A DNA stretch of 64,000 bases. Source: Tolypothrix bouteillei VB521301 (GTDB taxonomy: Bacteria; Cyanobacteriota; Cyanobacteriia; Cyanobacteriales; Nostocaceae). The notes below the pieces were generated by a model. It saw only the letters and a program-made list of their open reading frames with translations. It was not told where the DNA came from and made no database searches. Where the stretch lies: positions 5,524,204 to 5,588,203 of the forward strand of contig NZ_JHEG04000001.1 of NCBI RefSeq assembly GCF_000760695.4, given 5' to 3'. This document shows positions 16,557 to 24,781 of this stretch, one piece after another. The stretch's first letter is position 1, and every line of letters begins with the position of its first letter. A program made the position numbers and the translations under genes.

Positions 16557-18194
16557 CTAATTATTGTTACGGAGTTTCCGATCGTACTCAACTTTACCGT
16601 AATCTAATTTAACAATCCGATCGGCTAGGTTAAAATAGCGGTCGTCATGAGTGATAACTACTACAGCTTTTCCTTGGTTTTTTAATTCTGGCAAAAGTTG
16701 GGTGTAAAAAATCTTTTTGAACAAGGGGTCTTGATCGGAAGCCCATTCATCAAAAACGTAAATTGCCCGATTTTCAAGATAAGCTGTCAACAGAGCAAGA
16801 CGTTTCCGCTGTCCTTGAGATAGTGCAGTCGTCGAAAAGGCACCATTGTTGACTTTCACTTTATGGTCAAGTTGAAGTTTTTCCAAATATTCTTGGGTTT
16901 GCCGATCGCGACTGCCATTATCTAGACCTAAAAGGCGATCGAATAAGTAAAAATCAGAGAAAATTACTGAAAATTGCTGGCGATACCAATCTCGGTTAGC
17001 ATCAGTGATGGGTTTACCATCAAAATCAATGCTACCTGTTTCAGGTGCGTATAATCCTGTCAGTAATTTTACTAACGTAGATTTACCACTCCCATTGCCT
17101 CCCACAACAAACACTAGTTCTCCTGGGTGTAAAGTCAAGTCAATAGGTCCTAGGGTAAAGTGACTGTCTTCTCGTTCTCCTCGATAGCCATGGGAGACGC
17201 CAATGAGTTGTAGCGAATTCCATTTAGGTTCGTGAACTGATGAAATTGCTATTTCAGATTCTGTTGTTTGAGCAACCAACGACAGCCCCAAAGAATTAAT
17301 ATTTTCCAGAGCAATATTAGCTCGGAGTAAATCGGGCAAAATATTGAGTAAGGCGCGTACTGGTGTCAGCATGAAAACAATTGTCAGAGCATAACCCGAA
17401 CGAACAGAAGTTGGAATCGCAAACACAAGAGGCACAATAAAGAGAAGCAACCCAATCAAAATGAAGAGAGCTACCAACCCCCAAGTTCCTCCAATAGCAA
17501 ATAAATTCATCGCTCTGATTCTATAGCGCCGAAACTGTTCTGCTGTTGTTTGTAAATCCTCATTCAGAAACGCCTGTCGTCTTTGCTGGTGCAACTTGAG
17601 TTCTTTGATTCCCTCCGTTACAGTTCGGAAATGCTGAAAGAGATTATCCTGCTCTTTGCGAGCGTATTTGAGGAAATGCCTGCCTTGATAAATGAGATAC
17701 TGATTGGAAATAATGCCTATTGGCATAAGAATCAGAGTCAGGCAAAACAATGGTAATGACAACCAACTCAAGTAAGCAAAACAACCTAGTAGCAAAGCGG
17801 ATTGAACGCAGAGTAGAGAGATAGGAACAGAAGCCTCTGCGATCGCCTGAAGATCCTGCGTTAGTGCTGCTAGTAACCGAGGTATACCAATCTCCTCTAC
17901 TTGACGCAATGAACAAGCCAAAATACGACGAGTCAAAAGTAATCGCAGCTCGTAGATAACCTGTTCTACTAATTGACTGATAAAAATTTGAGACACTGTT
18001 GTTGCAATCAGAAGCAAGCCGCAAAGCCCTAGGAAGCTAATAGCAAGAGCAATCTTTGAGAGATTTGTTCCTTGAAGAGTCAAGTTGATGAGTGCAATCA
18101 ACCCTGTAGTACTCAAACCACTGAGTAACCCGGCAAACACTGAAAAAACAATATTTTGCCACGAGGTCTTTAGTAAAAGACGAATTAGGTTCAT
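16557..18194 (-). CDS. cyclic-peptide-type ABC exporter (SyrD/PvdE/YojI-like), fused permease-ATPase
   Basis: A 545-residue half-transporter with about six N-terminal membrane segments (residues 15-290) followed by an ATPase domain. The nucleotide domain shows Walker A GGNGSGKST, signature LSQGQRKRL, and Walker B followed by FDEWASDQDP. The DEWAxDQDP string is characteristic of the cyclic-peptide/siderophore exporter family (SyrD, PvdE, YojI). Members export microcin J25, syringomycin or pyoverdine precursors across the inner membrane. No peptide precursor, NRPS or maturation gene is nearby, so the substrate is unknown. It would work as a homodimer. Confidence 0.9.
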   Translation of the reverse strand: MNLIRLLLKTSWQNIVFSVFAGLLSGLSTTGLIALINLTLQGTNLSKIALAISFLGLCGLLLIATTVSQIFISQLVEQVIYELRLLLTRRILACSLRQVEEIGIPRLLAALTQDLQAIAEASVPISLLCVQSALLLGCFAYLSWLSLPLFCLTLILMPIGIISNQYLIYQGRHFLKYARKEQDNLFQHFRTVTEGIKELKLHQQRRQAFLNEDLQTTAEQFRRYRIRAMNLFAIGGTWGLVALFILIGLLLFIVPLVFAIPTSVRSGYALTIVFMLTPVRALLNILPDLLRANIALENINSLGLSLVAQTTESEIAISSVHEPKWNSLQLIGVSHGYRGEREDSHFTLGPIDLTLHPGELVFVVGGNGSGKSTLVKLLTGLYAPETGSIDFDGKPITDANRDWYRQQFSVIFSDFYLFDRLLGLDNGSRDRQTQEYLEKLQLDHKVKVNNGAFSTTALSQGQRKRLALLTAYLENRAIYVFDEWASDQDPLFKKIFYTQLLPELKNQGKAVVVITHDDRYFNLADRIVKLDYGKVEYDRKLRNNN

Positions 18195-18351
18195 GATGAA
18201 GATAAATGCTCTTTAGCACGGAAATATCGAAACTAGTTTTAGTTAAATTTTTACTTGTTATATCAGAGCAATATTGAGTTCCGATTCACCTGAATGGATG
18301 ATAATGACAACCATTAGAACGATGTACCAATCCTAAATAAACGTGAGTTCA

Positions 18352-19851
18352 ATGAAGAAACGTAAAATATTTCTATTGACGCTGTTAGTTGCAGTCGCGA
18401 TCGCAGTTACCACCACAATCGGTCAAAGCAAGTTTCTGCATGCAGCCCCGTCAGTTGGCAAAGAAACATTAACAATGATTACTTCCCCTGACTACCCACC
18501 TTATGAGTATTACGATACCAAGGGTGGTGAAAGGAAAATTGTTGGCTTTGATATTGATGTTGCTAACACAATTGCCAAAGAACTTGGGTTTAAGCTGCGG
18601 GTAATGGAGTCGGACTTTAATGGTTTAATTCCCGCCGTTCAAGCAAAACGGGCTGACTTTGTTATGGCTGGAATGACACCTACCCCAGAACGCCGAAAAA
18701 ATGTTGATTTTTCTATTATCTATTACGAAGCAAAAGATACCATTGTTGCTCCTAAAGGGAGCAATTTAACTAAACCAGAAGACTTATCTAATAAAACAGT
18801 AGGCGTTCAACTTGGAACCATCCAAGAGCAAAATGCTAAGAAAATTTCTCAAAAAGTTCTCAATATAAAATTAAAGCAACTCAACAAAGTTCCTGAAGCC
18901 ATTCAAGAAATTAAATCAAAACGAATTGATGCAGCAATTGTTGAAGATACTGTTGCCAAAGGATTTGCTCAATCTAATCCAGATTTAGAGTTTCATGTCA
19001 TTCCTTCAGCCGCCGAGGAAACAGGTTCTGCTATTGCCTTCCCAAAAGGTTCTCCCCTCGTAGAACCTTTTAACAAAGTTCTTCAAAAAATGAAGGACAG
19101 TGGTGAATTGAAAAAATTGGCAACAAAGTGGTTTTCCTTAAATACAACTACAGAAGTTGCTTCCTCATCAACACCCACAACTTCACAGGGTTTAAATCTA
19201 GACTTTGGTAGAATCGCTCCAGATATTCCCTTTATTTTACAAGGGATACCCATTACTTTATTGTTTACTGTATTATCTGTATTCTTGGGTTTGATTTGGG
19301 GAACAGTACTCTCTTTGTTTAAGATTTCTGGGATAGAACCACTAGGCTGGTTTGCTAACGCTTATACCTCTATATTTAGAGGCACTCCACTGCTGTTACA
19401 GTTAGCATTGGTTTATTATGCAACACCCCAGCTGACTGGTTATGATATACCGGCATTGCAAGCAGGAGTGCTAACTTTTACCCTCAACTCTGGGGCTTAT
19501 ATGTCAGAAACTATTCGCGGTGGAATTCAAGCGGTTGATAAGGGACAGCGTGAAGCAGCAATGTCTATGGGTGTTCCTTATTGGCTGATGATGTGGGATG
19601 TTATTTTGCCTCAGGCTTTAAAAAACATTCTCCCTGCGTTGGTGAACGAAACAATAGGATTGTTGAAAGATTCTGCTTTGGTGTCAACTATTGGTGTGGT
19701 GGAAATCTTACGCAGTGCTCAAATTATCGGGGCTAATAAGTATATCTATTTTGAACCCCTGCTTTTTGCTGGCTTAATTTACTATGTTTTGGTTATGGGT
19801 TTAACTTTTGGCGCATCGGCACTTGAAAGGAGGTTAAGACGAAGTGAGTAA
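18352..19851 (+). CDS. polar amino acid ABC transporter, substrate-binding protein fused to permease (BgtB/GlnP type)
   Basis: A 499-residue fusion. It has a signal/anchor segment (residues 5-25), a periplasmic binding domain (about 40-265) with the amino acid-binding pattern SPDYPPYEYYD, GFDIDVANTIAKELG and MAGMTPTPERR, then a permease domain (about 285-495). The permease EAA loop reads GQREAAMSMGVPYW. This architecture matches cyanobacterial BgtB and lactic-acid-bacterial GlnP, which import glutamine and basic amino acids. I prefer the ATG at 18352 over an upstream GTG at 18343. Its stop overlaps the start of the ATPase gene by 8 bases, so the two are translationally coupled. Confidence 0.93.
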   Translation: MKKRKIFLLTLLVAVAIAVTTTIGQSKFLHAAPSVGKETLTMITSPDYPPYEYYDTKGGERKIVGFDIDVANTIAKELGFKLRVMESDFNGLIPAVQAKRADFVMAGMTPTPERRKNVDFSIIYYEAKDTIVAPKGSNLTKPEDLSNKTVGVQLGTIQEQNAKKISQKVLNIKLKQLNKVPEAIQEIKSKRIDAAIVEDTVAKGFAQSNPDLEFHVIPSAAEETGSAIAFPKGSPLVEPFNKVLQKMKDSGELKKLATKWFSLNTTTEVASSSTPTTSQGLNLDFGRIAPDIPFILQGIPITLLFTVLSVFLGLIWGTVLSLFKISGIEPLGWFANAYTSIFRGTPLLLQLALVYYATPQLTGYDIPALQAGVLTFTLNSGAYMSETIRGGIQAVDKGQREAAMSMGVPYWLMMWDVILPQALKNILPALVNETIGLLKDSALVSTIGVVEILRSAQIIGANKYIYFEPLLFAGLIYYVLVMGLTFGASALERRLRRSE

Positions 19852-20578
19852 CGCTGTTATTCGTACTGAATTTTTGTGTAAATCCTTTGGTAAACTCGAC
19901 GTACTCAAAGATATTTCCACAGAAATTTATCAAGGTGAAGTAGTTGCTATCTTAGGTCCTTCTGGCTCGGGTAAGTCAACTTTTTTACGCTGCTTGAATT
20001 TGCTAGAACGCCCTACTAGAGGCAGAGTTTACTTCAATGAGTATGACATTACCATGCCAAAGGCAAATATCTCTAAAATTCGCCAACGCTTGGTGATGGT
20101 GTTTCAACACTTTAATCTTTTTCCTCACATGACAGTCCTGCAAAATGTTACCTACGCCCCAATTAAGGTTAAGGGGATTGACAAACAGGAGGCAAAAACT
20201 AAGGGGTTAGAATTACTGACTAAAGTAGGTTTGGCTGAAAAGGCAGATGTTTACCCTGCAAAACTTTCAGGGGGACAGAAACAACGCGTTGCGATCGCCC
20301 GCGCCCTAGCGATGGAACCGGAGATGATTCTGTTTGACGAACCCACTTCTGCTTTAGACCCGGAAATGGTGAAAGACGTACTCGACGTGATGAAAGGTTT
20401 GGCACAAACGGGTATAACTATGGCAATTGTGACTCATGAAATGGGTTTTGCTAGAGAAGTTGCTAACCGAATTTTGTTCCTTGACCGGGGATACTTGGCT
20501 GAAGATGCGACTCCTAGTGAATTTTTCCAGAATCCTCACTGCGATCGGGCTAAGCAATTTTTGGAAAAGATGCTTTAA
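19844..20578 (+). CDS. glnQ: amino acid ABC transporter ATP-binding protein (GlnQ type)
   Basis: A 244-residue ATPase that powers the binding-protein/permease fusion encoded immediately upstream. It shows Walker [11 protein letters not shown]-loop [16 protein letters not shown], signature [15 protein letters not shown], Walker [14 protein letters not shown] and the switch His in VTHEMGF. The GTG start overlaps the end of the upstream gene by 8 bases. Together the two genes make a complete importer without a separate binding protein. The ligand is probably glutamine or basic amino acids, inferred from architecture only. Confidence 0.94.
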   Translation: MSNAVIRTEFLCKSFGKLDVLKDISTEIYQGEVVAILGPSGSGKSTFLRCLNLLERPTRGRVYFNEYDITMPKANISKIRQRLVMVFQHFNLFPHMTVLQNVTYAPIKVKGIDKQEAKTKGLELLTKVGLAEKADVYPAKLSGGQKQRVAIARALAMEPEMILFDEPTSALDPEMVKDVLDVMKGLAQTGITMAIVTHEMGFAREVANRILFLDRGYLAEDATPSEFFQNPHCDRAKQFLEKML

Positions 20579-20751
20579 GTACCACTTACTCGTGACTGGT
20601 GACTGGAGGATAGTCTATCTCTGTCACAAGTTATAATTTCCTAATTTTTCTCCTCTTCTTTACTATTCACTGTTTTCTGAATCATCCATGACTTTTTGCA
20701 TATTTTTTAGATAACTATCACCATAACTTCATAGTCAATTGCTAAACTAAT
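20579..20751. other. intergenic, glnQ to Yfr1
   Basis: No gene is seen. A TGACTGGTGACTGG heptamer pair lies near 20594. The segment from about 20725 should hold the Yfr1 promoter; TAAACT at 20743-20748 is a possible -10 element. Confidence 0.4.
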
Positions 20752-20826
20752 AACAGCAAACATTCAGTTTGCTCCTCACACCACACCGTGGCTCTCTTGT
20801 TTGTCAATGGCAAGAGGGCTTTTTTC
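20752..20826 (+). ncRNA. yfr1: Yfr1 small regulatory RNA
   Basis: The sequence reproduces the known Yfr1 design. A 5' hairpin has arms AGCAAAC (20755-20761) and GTTTGCT (20767-20773) with loop ATTCA. An unpaired stretch carries the hallmark CTCCTCACACC (20772-20782). A 3' terminator hairpin has arms GCTCTCTTG (20791-20799) and CAAGAGGGC (20811-20819), followed by TTTTTT. Yfr1 is an abundant, near-universal cyanobacterial sRNA that binds and represses outer-membrane porin mRNAs through the CUCCUCACAC core. The 5' end is inferred from structure. It lies between glnQ and the LysR gene, with no overlap of either. Confidence 0.88.
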
Positions 20827-21251
20827 TATGAGTATTGGGTCAACAAGCACAATGTTGTTAAGCATTTATACTTGCGGGGTGGCAGTCCTTGTCTGTCTTC
20901 TATCTACCCTTGCGAGACTTTTGACTCCTAAGAAAAGAAAAGAAAATTTACTTTACTTTATATTCAGAAAATGTAACTATGCCAGTGGTGGACTGTCGTG
21001 CCAAAATATAAGAAATATAATATTTTAAAATTTGACATCTATCTAAAGTAAGATAAATTAGTAGTAGACTTTATGACTTAAGATAAGAAACTTCCCAATC
21101 ATCAAAAGGATATGATGACAGGGAAGTAAATGTATGTTGTTGTCCAACACTAGTGTTGTCATATACCGATAAAATCCTCGACTGCCTGTAGGTAGATCTT
21201 GTATAAAATAATTTTTTGAGCCTTGTGAGATCAACTCTACCAATGGCTGTT
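20827..21251. other. intergenic, Yfr1 to the LysR gene
   Basis: About 425 AT-rich bases with no supported gene. A small open frame across 20801-21028 overlaps the Yfr1 terminator and has no family features. No clear hairpin marks the end of the LysR transcript. Confidence 0.4.
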
Positions 21252-22160
21252 TTAAGCAGGCAATGGAACAGTGCAAGAATTTTGTATGAGGGAGGCTAGG
21301 TGCAGGAATTCGTGCAGTACTGGAGAGAGATCGTCTTTTCGCCACGCCACAACCATTTCTATTTCAAATGTCTCATCCTCTAACACTTTATAAACGACTC
21401 CTTTGCGCTGGAGGTTCTGCATGGAAGCAGGAACGATCGCAACACCTACCCCACCGGCGACTAAGCCCAAGACTGTTTGCAACCACACAGCTTCTTGGAC
21501 GATATTGGGCGTAAAACCAGCAAGCTGACACAAGTTTATGACCTGGTTGTAAAAACCTTGTCTGGTGTGATGTACTGGCAAAATAAAAGATTCTCCTGCT
21601 AGTTTATTTAACGGAATTACACGATCTTTTGCCAATGGATGGGTGACGGGTAAAGCTACAATAACTGGCTCTTTTAACACGGATGTATAGTTTAGACGGT
21701 CGCAATCGAAATTTTGTGAGTGTAGAAAACCACAGTCGATTTGGTTATCAAGAAGACTTTGAATTTGATTGTAAGAGTCCATTTCGCGTAAAAGAAGTTC
21801 TACATTGGGGAAGCGATCGCGAAATTGGGTGAGGATTTCGGGTAAAACACACTGTGTGGCAGAACTATTGAATCCCACTATTAAACGTCCCACTTCACCC
21901 CGACTGACTCGTTGTGCGAGTCGGGTTGCTTGTTCGACATGAGAAAGAATCAAGCGTGCTTCTTTTAAGAATTCTTGTCCTGCACTTGTTAATCGCAAGG
22001 GACGCTTGCTACGCTCAAATAGTTTAACCCCCAATTCTGCTTCTAAGTCGCCAATCTGTTGACTTAGGGGTGGTTGGGCAATGTGAAGGCGATCGGCGGC
22101 GCGAGTAAAATTCAGTTCTTCTGCCACAGTAATGAAATATCTTAAGTGTCGAAGTTCCAT
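21252..22160 (-). CDS. LysR-type transcriptional regulator divergent from trpBA
   Basis: A 302-residue LysR-family regulator. The winged helix-turn-helix spans residues 1-60 (MELRHLRYFITVAEELNFTR, then HIAQPPLSQQI), followed by a linker helix and a two-lobed effector domain. Its sequence is of the BenM/CatM-like class. I chose the ATG at 22160, since four extra residues from 22172 add nothing. It is transcribed away from trpB across a 261-base shared region, the arrangement of Pseudomonas TrpI, which activates trpBA in response to indoleglycerol phosphate. Control of the adjacent genes is therefore inferred, and the effector is unknown. Confidence 0.92.
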   Translation of the reverse strand: MELRHLRYFITVAEELNFTRAADRLHIAQPPLSQQIGDLEAELGVKLFERSKRPLRLTSAGQEFLKEARLILSHVEQATRLAQRVSRGEVGRLIVGFNSSATQCVLPEILTQFRDRFPNVELLLREMDSYNQIQSLLDNQIDCGFLHSQNFDCDRLNYTSVLKEPVIVALPVTHPLAKDRVIPLNKLAGESFILPVHHTRQGFYNQVINLCQLAGFTPNIVQEAVWLQTVLGLVAGGVGVAIVPASMQNLQRKGVVYKVLEDETFEIEMVVAWRKDDLSPVLHEFLHLASLIQNSCTVPLPA

Positions 22161-22297
22161 AACCGAAACCACTAAACGGTGATTGGTGAACGGATCTCGC
22201 CGATCCCCATAGAGAGCAAAGCATCTCCTAATTATATTTATAAGATATAATCTGCCAACTAATTAAATATTGGACATATACTTTTTTTTCTCTTATG

Positions 22298-22423
22298 GTA
22301 AGTAACAAAGAGGTTTAACTTCTCTACTGTTTATAAGTAGAACTTTATGTATAGAGATATCGTAGGTAACAGAGGGGTTCCACCTTCTCTGCTATTTATA
22401 AATAAAAATCCTTGTGTAGAGAT
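22298..22423 (+). repeat. imperfect tandem duplication in the trpB leader
   Basis: Copy 1 (22298-22358) and copy 2 (22362-22423) share GTAxGTAACA, AGGxGTT, CTTCTCT, TTTATAA and GTxTAGAGAT in order, with about one mismatch in four. Copy 2 ends at the trpB start codon. The repeats therefore duplicate the leader and ribosome-binding region, and copy 1 still carries an in-frame ATG at 22347. Confidence 0.75.
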
Positions 22424-23687
22424 GATGTATTTTCACTCGGAATTCTCATCCCCCGATTTATTAAGCCATAATGGTTACTATGGGGAATTTGGAGGCAAGT
22501 TCATTCCCGAAATTTTGCATGAAACCTTTGAAGATCTAATTGAAGTATATAAAGCTGCACGTGCAGACCCTAAATTCTGGCAAGAATTTACATTTTTGTT
22601 ATCTAATTACTCTTGCCGTCCTACACCCCTAACTTACGCAGAAAATTTAACAACCTACTTTGCCGGAGCAAAAATTTTTATTAAACGAGAAGATTTAAAT
22701 CATACAGGAGCACATAAATTAAACAATGTTTTAGGACAAGCCTTGCTTGCCAAAAGAATGGGAAAAACAAGAGTTATTGCCGAAACAAGTGCAGGTCAAC
22801 ACGGGGTAGCAACGGCAACTGTGGCGGCAAAATTTGGATTGGAATGCACAATATACATGGGGGCTATAGATGTTAAACGTCAATATCCTAACGTTTTCTG
22901 GATGCAAAGACTTGGGGCTGAAGTTGTCCCAGTGTCTACGGGAAGTCAAACTTACAAAGATGCCATTAATGAGGCGCTAAGGGATTGGTCTGCTTTTATG
23001 GATTCGACCTACTACATATTTGGTACGGCTTGCGGTCCTCATCCCTATCCGGAAATGGTGTCTTGGTTTCAGTCCGTTATAGGGGTGGAAACACGACAAC
23101 AGATTGTACAACAAACTGGAAAATTGCCTTCTGCGGTCTATGCTTGTGTTGGTGGGGGTTCTAACGCTATTGGGATTTTCAGTGGGTTTCTTGATGACAA
23201 GAGCGTTCAGTTAATTGGTGTAGAAGCAGGTGGTAGCGGTTTGAATTCGCACAAGCACGCAGCACGTCTGGCTTCAAAAGATGCAACAGTTGGCATATCA
23301 CAGGGGTATAAAACTTATTTCCTACAAAACAATGACGGACAAATGCAAGAAACCCATTCCATTGCTGCGGGTTTAGACTACGTTGGTGTATCGCCCGTTC
23401 TAGCACATCTGTTAGAACTCGGTCGGATTCAAGTTAGTACTGCAACAGATCAAGAGGTTTTAGATACTCTGAAACTTTGCCTCACTAAAGAAGGTCTTAT
23501 CCCATCTTTGGAGTCTACTCATGCTTTCGTCCAAGCATTTAAGGACGCACCACGGCTTTCTCCGGAAGATTGTATTGTTATTAACCTATCTGGGCGTGGG
23601 GATAAAGATATTTTCACCTTGGCAAATGCTTTTGGCGATCGCTCTTGGAAAGAATTCTTAAGCAACAAAATCGATCAATTAAGTTAA
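22422..23687 (+). CDS. trpB: tryptophan synthase beta chain
   Basis: PLP enzyme that condenses indole with serine to tryptophan. The 421-residue protein has KREDLNHTGAHKLNN (PLP Lys), ETSAGQHGVATA, the phosphate-binding GGGSNAIG, LDYVGVSPVLAHL and NLSGRGDKD, all TrpB1-type. I chose the ATG at 22422, which gives the usual length. A frame from 22347 would begin inside the first copy of a duplicated leader. It pairs with trpA 37 bases downstream and is divergent from the LysR gene. It may be an extra paralogue beyond a housekeeping trpB elsewhere, which this window cannot show. Confidence 0.96.
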   Translation: MMYFHSEFSSPDLLSHNGYYGEFGGKFIPEILHETFEDLIEVYKAARADPKFWQEFTFLLSNYSCRPTPLTYAENLTTYFAGAKIFIKREDLNHTGAHKLNNVLGQALLAKRMGKTRVIAETSAGQHGVATATVAAKFGLECTIYMGAIDVKRQYPNVFWMQRLGAEVVPVSTGSQTYKDAINEALRDWSAFMDSTYYIFGTACGPHPYPEMVSWFQSVIGVETRQQIVQQTGKLPSAVYACVGGGSNAIGIFSGFLDDKSVQLIGVEAGGSGLNSHKHAARLASKDATVGISQGYKTYFLQNNDGQMQETHSIAAGLDYVGVSPVLAHLLELGRIQVSTATDQEVLDTLKLCLTKEGLIPSLESTHAFVQAFKDAPRLSPEDCIVINLSGRGDKDIFTLANAFGDRSWKEFLSNKIDQLS

Positions 23688-23724
23688 TCGCTGGAAATTA
23701 ATAGATTGAAAGAGGAAATAACTC

Positions 23725-24552
23725 ATGAAAACACTATCACTTACCACTAATGTCACCACAACTTTAGAGAAACGTATTGTGGAGACTCGTCAGCAAAAAG
23801 ATATATTATTAATGTCTCATGTTGTTCTTGGGTATCCTTCTTTTGATAGTAATAGAGTTGCCATTAATTCACTAGTGAATGCAGGTGTTGAACTGATTGA
23901 ACTGCAATTTCCTTTTTCCGAACCCATAGCAGATGGACCTATTTTGATTAAGGCAAATCAAGAAGCTGTGGCAAATGGAGCAACAGTCCACGAATGTTTT
24001 CAGTTTGCCAGAGAAATTACAAAAAAACATCCCCGGACTCTGTTCTTAATCACTACCTACTACAATATCCTGTTTAAGTATGGAGTCAAGAAGTTTATTA
24101 AGTCAGCATCTAAAATTGGTATTGCTGGAGCGATCGTACCAGATTTGCCTCCAGAAGAAGCCACTGAATATGTAGAAATTTGTAAAAACAATGATGTAGC
24201 TGCTATTTTTCTATTAACACCTAAAACCCGTTATTCAAGAATTCAACAAATTGCAGGAATGGCAAGCGGAATGGTTTATTGTGTTGCGCGTGCGGGAGTG
24301 ACAGGCGATCGGACTAACTTCTCTGAAGATTTTGACAGTTACATACAAAGAGTTCGAGAAGCAACCAGTTTACCAATAGGGGTTGGTTTTGGAATTCAAA
24401 CCAAGGAAGACATTGAATATTTAAAAGGGCGAGTTGATATTGCAGTTATTGGTACGCAAGCTGTGAAATTGTTAGTTGAGAAGGGAGCGCAATCACTCGG
24501 CGAGTATATGAGAGGCTTGCGAAGCGAGACCGTAAGTTTTATGAAGTTGTAA
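23725..24552 (+). CDS. trpA: tryptophan synthase alpha chain, divergent
   Basis: Splits indole-3-glycerol phosphate to indole and glyceraldehyde-3-phosphate for the TrpB partner. The 275-residue TIM barrel keeps the two catalytic acids in ELQFPFSEPIADGP (Glu of IEL, Asp of ADGP). The usual ELGxPFSDPxADGP is changed, however: Gly to Gln and Asp to Glu. The phosphate loop is GVGFGIQT and the ARAGVTGDRT loop replaces the usual GVTGA. A ribosome site AGAGGAAA precedes the ATG. The sequence drift suggests a specialised or horizontally transferred TrpA, perhaps adapted to its own TrpB. Confidence 0.92.
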   Translation: MKTLSLTTNVTTTLEKRIVETRQQKDILLMSHVVLGYPSFDSNRVAINSLVNAGVELIELQFPFSEPIADGPILIKANQEAVANGATVHECFQFAREITKKHPRTLFLITTYYNILFKYGVKKFIKSASKIGIAGAIVPDLPPEEATEYVEICKNNDVAAIFLLTPKTRYSRIQQIAGMASGMVYCVARAGVTGDRTNFSEDFDSYIQRVREATSLPIGVGFGIQTKEDIEYLKGRVDIAVIGTQAVKLLVEKGAQSLGEYMRGLRSETVSFMKL

Positions 24553-24609
24553 GTCGCACCGATTATTTCCTTCTGTATCAGACTCTTTTGTCCTTTGTCT
24601 TACCTCGAT

Positions 24610-24660
24610 CCTGTGGCTTTGCCTGGGAATGCCTTTCTTGCGAGGCTCCGCCTCCGTGCT
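24610..24660. repeat. dispersed GGCTTTGCCTGGGAATGCC / GAGGCTCCGCCTC repeat
   Basis: This unit has palindromes GGCTTTGCC and GAGGCTCCGCCTC flanking GGGAATGCC. An inverted relative lies at 59770-59822. It is a common noncoding repeat style in Nostocales genomes. Confidence 0.65.
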
Positions 24661-24700
24661 GTTAGCTAAAATCGACTGGTCAGATTAGAGCTTTTTCAAG

Positions 24701-24721
24701 CCCCCGCATTTATGCGTGGGG
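24701..24721. repeat. orphan hairpin resembling an IS200/IS605 end
   Basis: CCCCCGCAT-TT-ATGCGTGGGG forms a near-perfect hairpin preceded by CAAG and followed by GTTTCTGAC. Such hairpins mark the ends of IS605-type elements, but no transposase is attached. It lies 60 bases before the cysteine desulfurase start. Confidence 0.5.
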
Positions 24722-24781
24722 TTTCTGACTTTGTGTTACGGTATCGTTGTAAAATTTCGATCTTATATATATTTAACAGAT

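Noticed and set aside
20801..21028. 75-codon frame after glnQ
   Set aside because: It overlaps the Yfr1 terminator and encodes no recognisable protein.
21252..24552. Part of a scytonemin cluster
   Set aside because: trpA and trpB paralogues occur in scytonemin clusters, but no scyA-F, tyrA, aroB or aroG homologue is present here.
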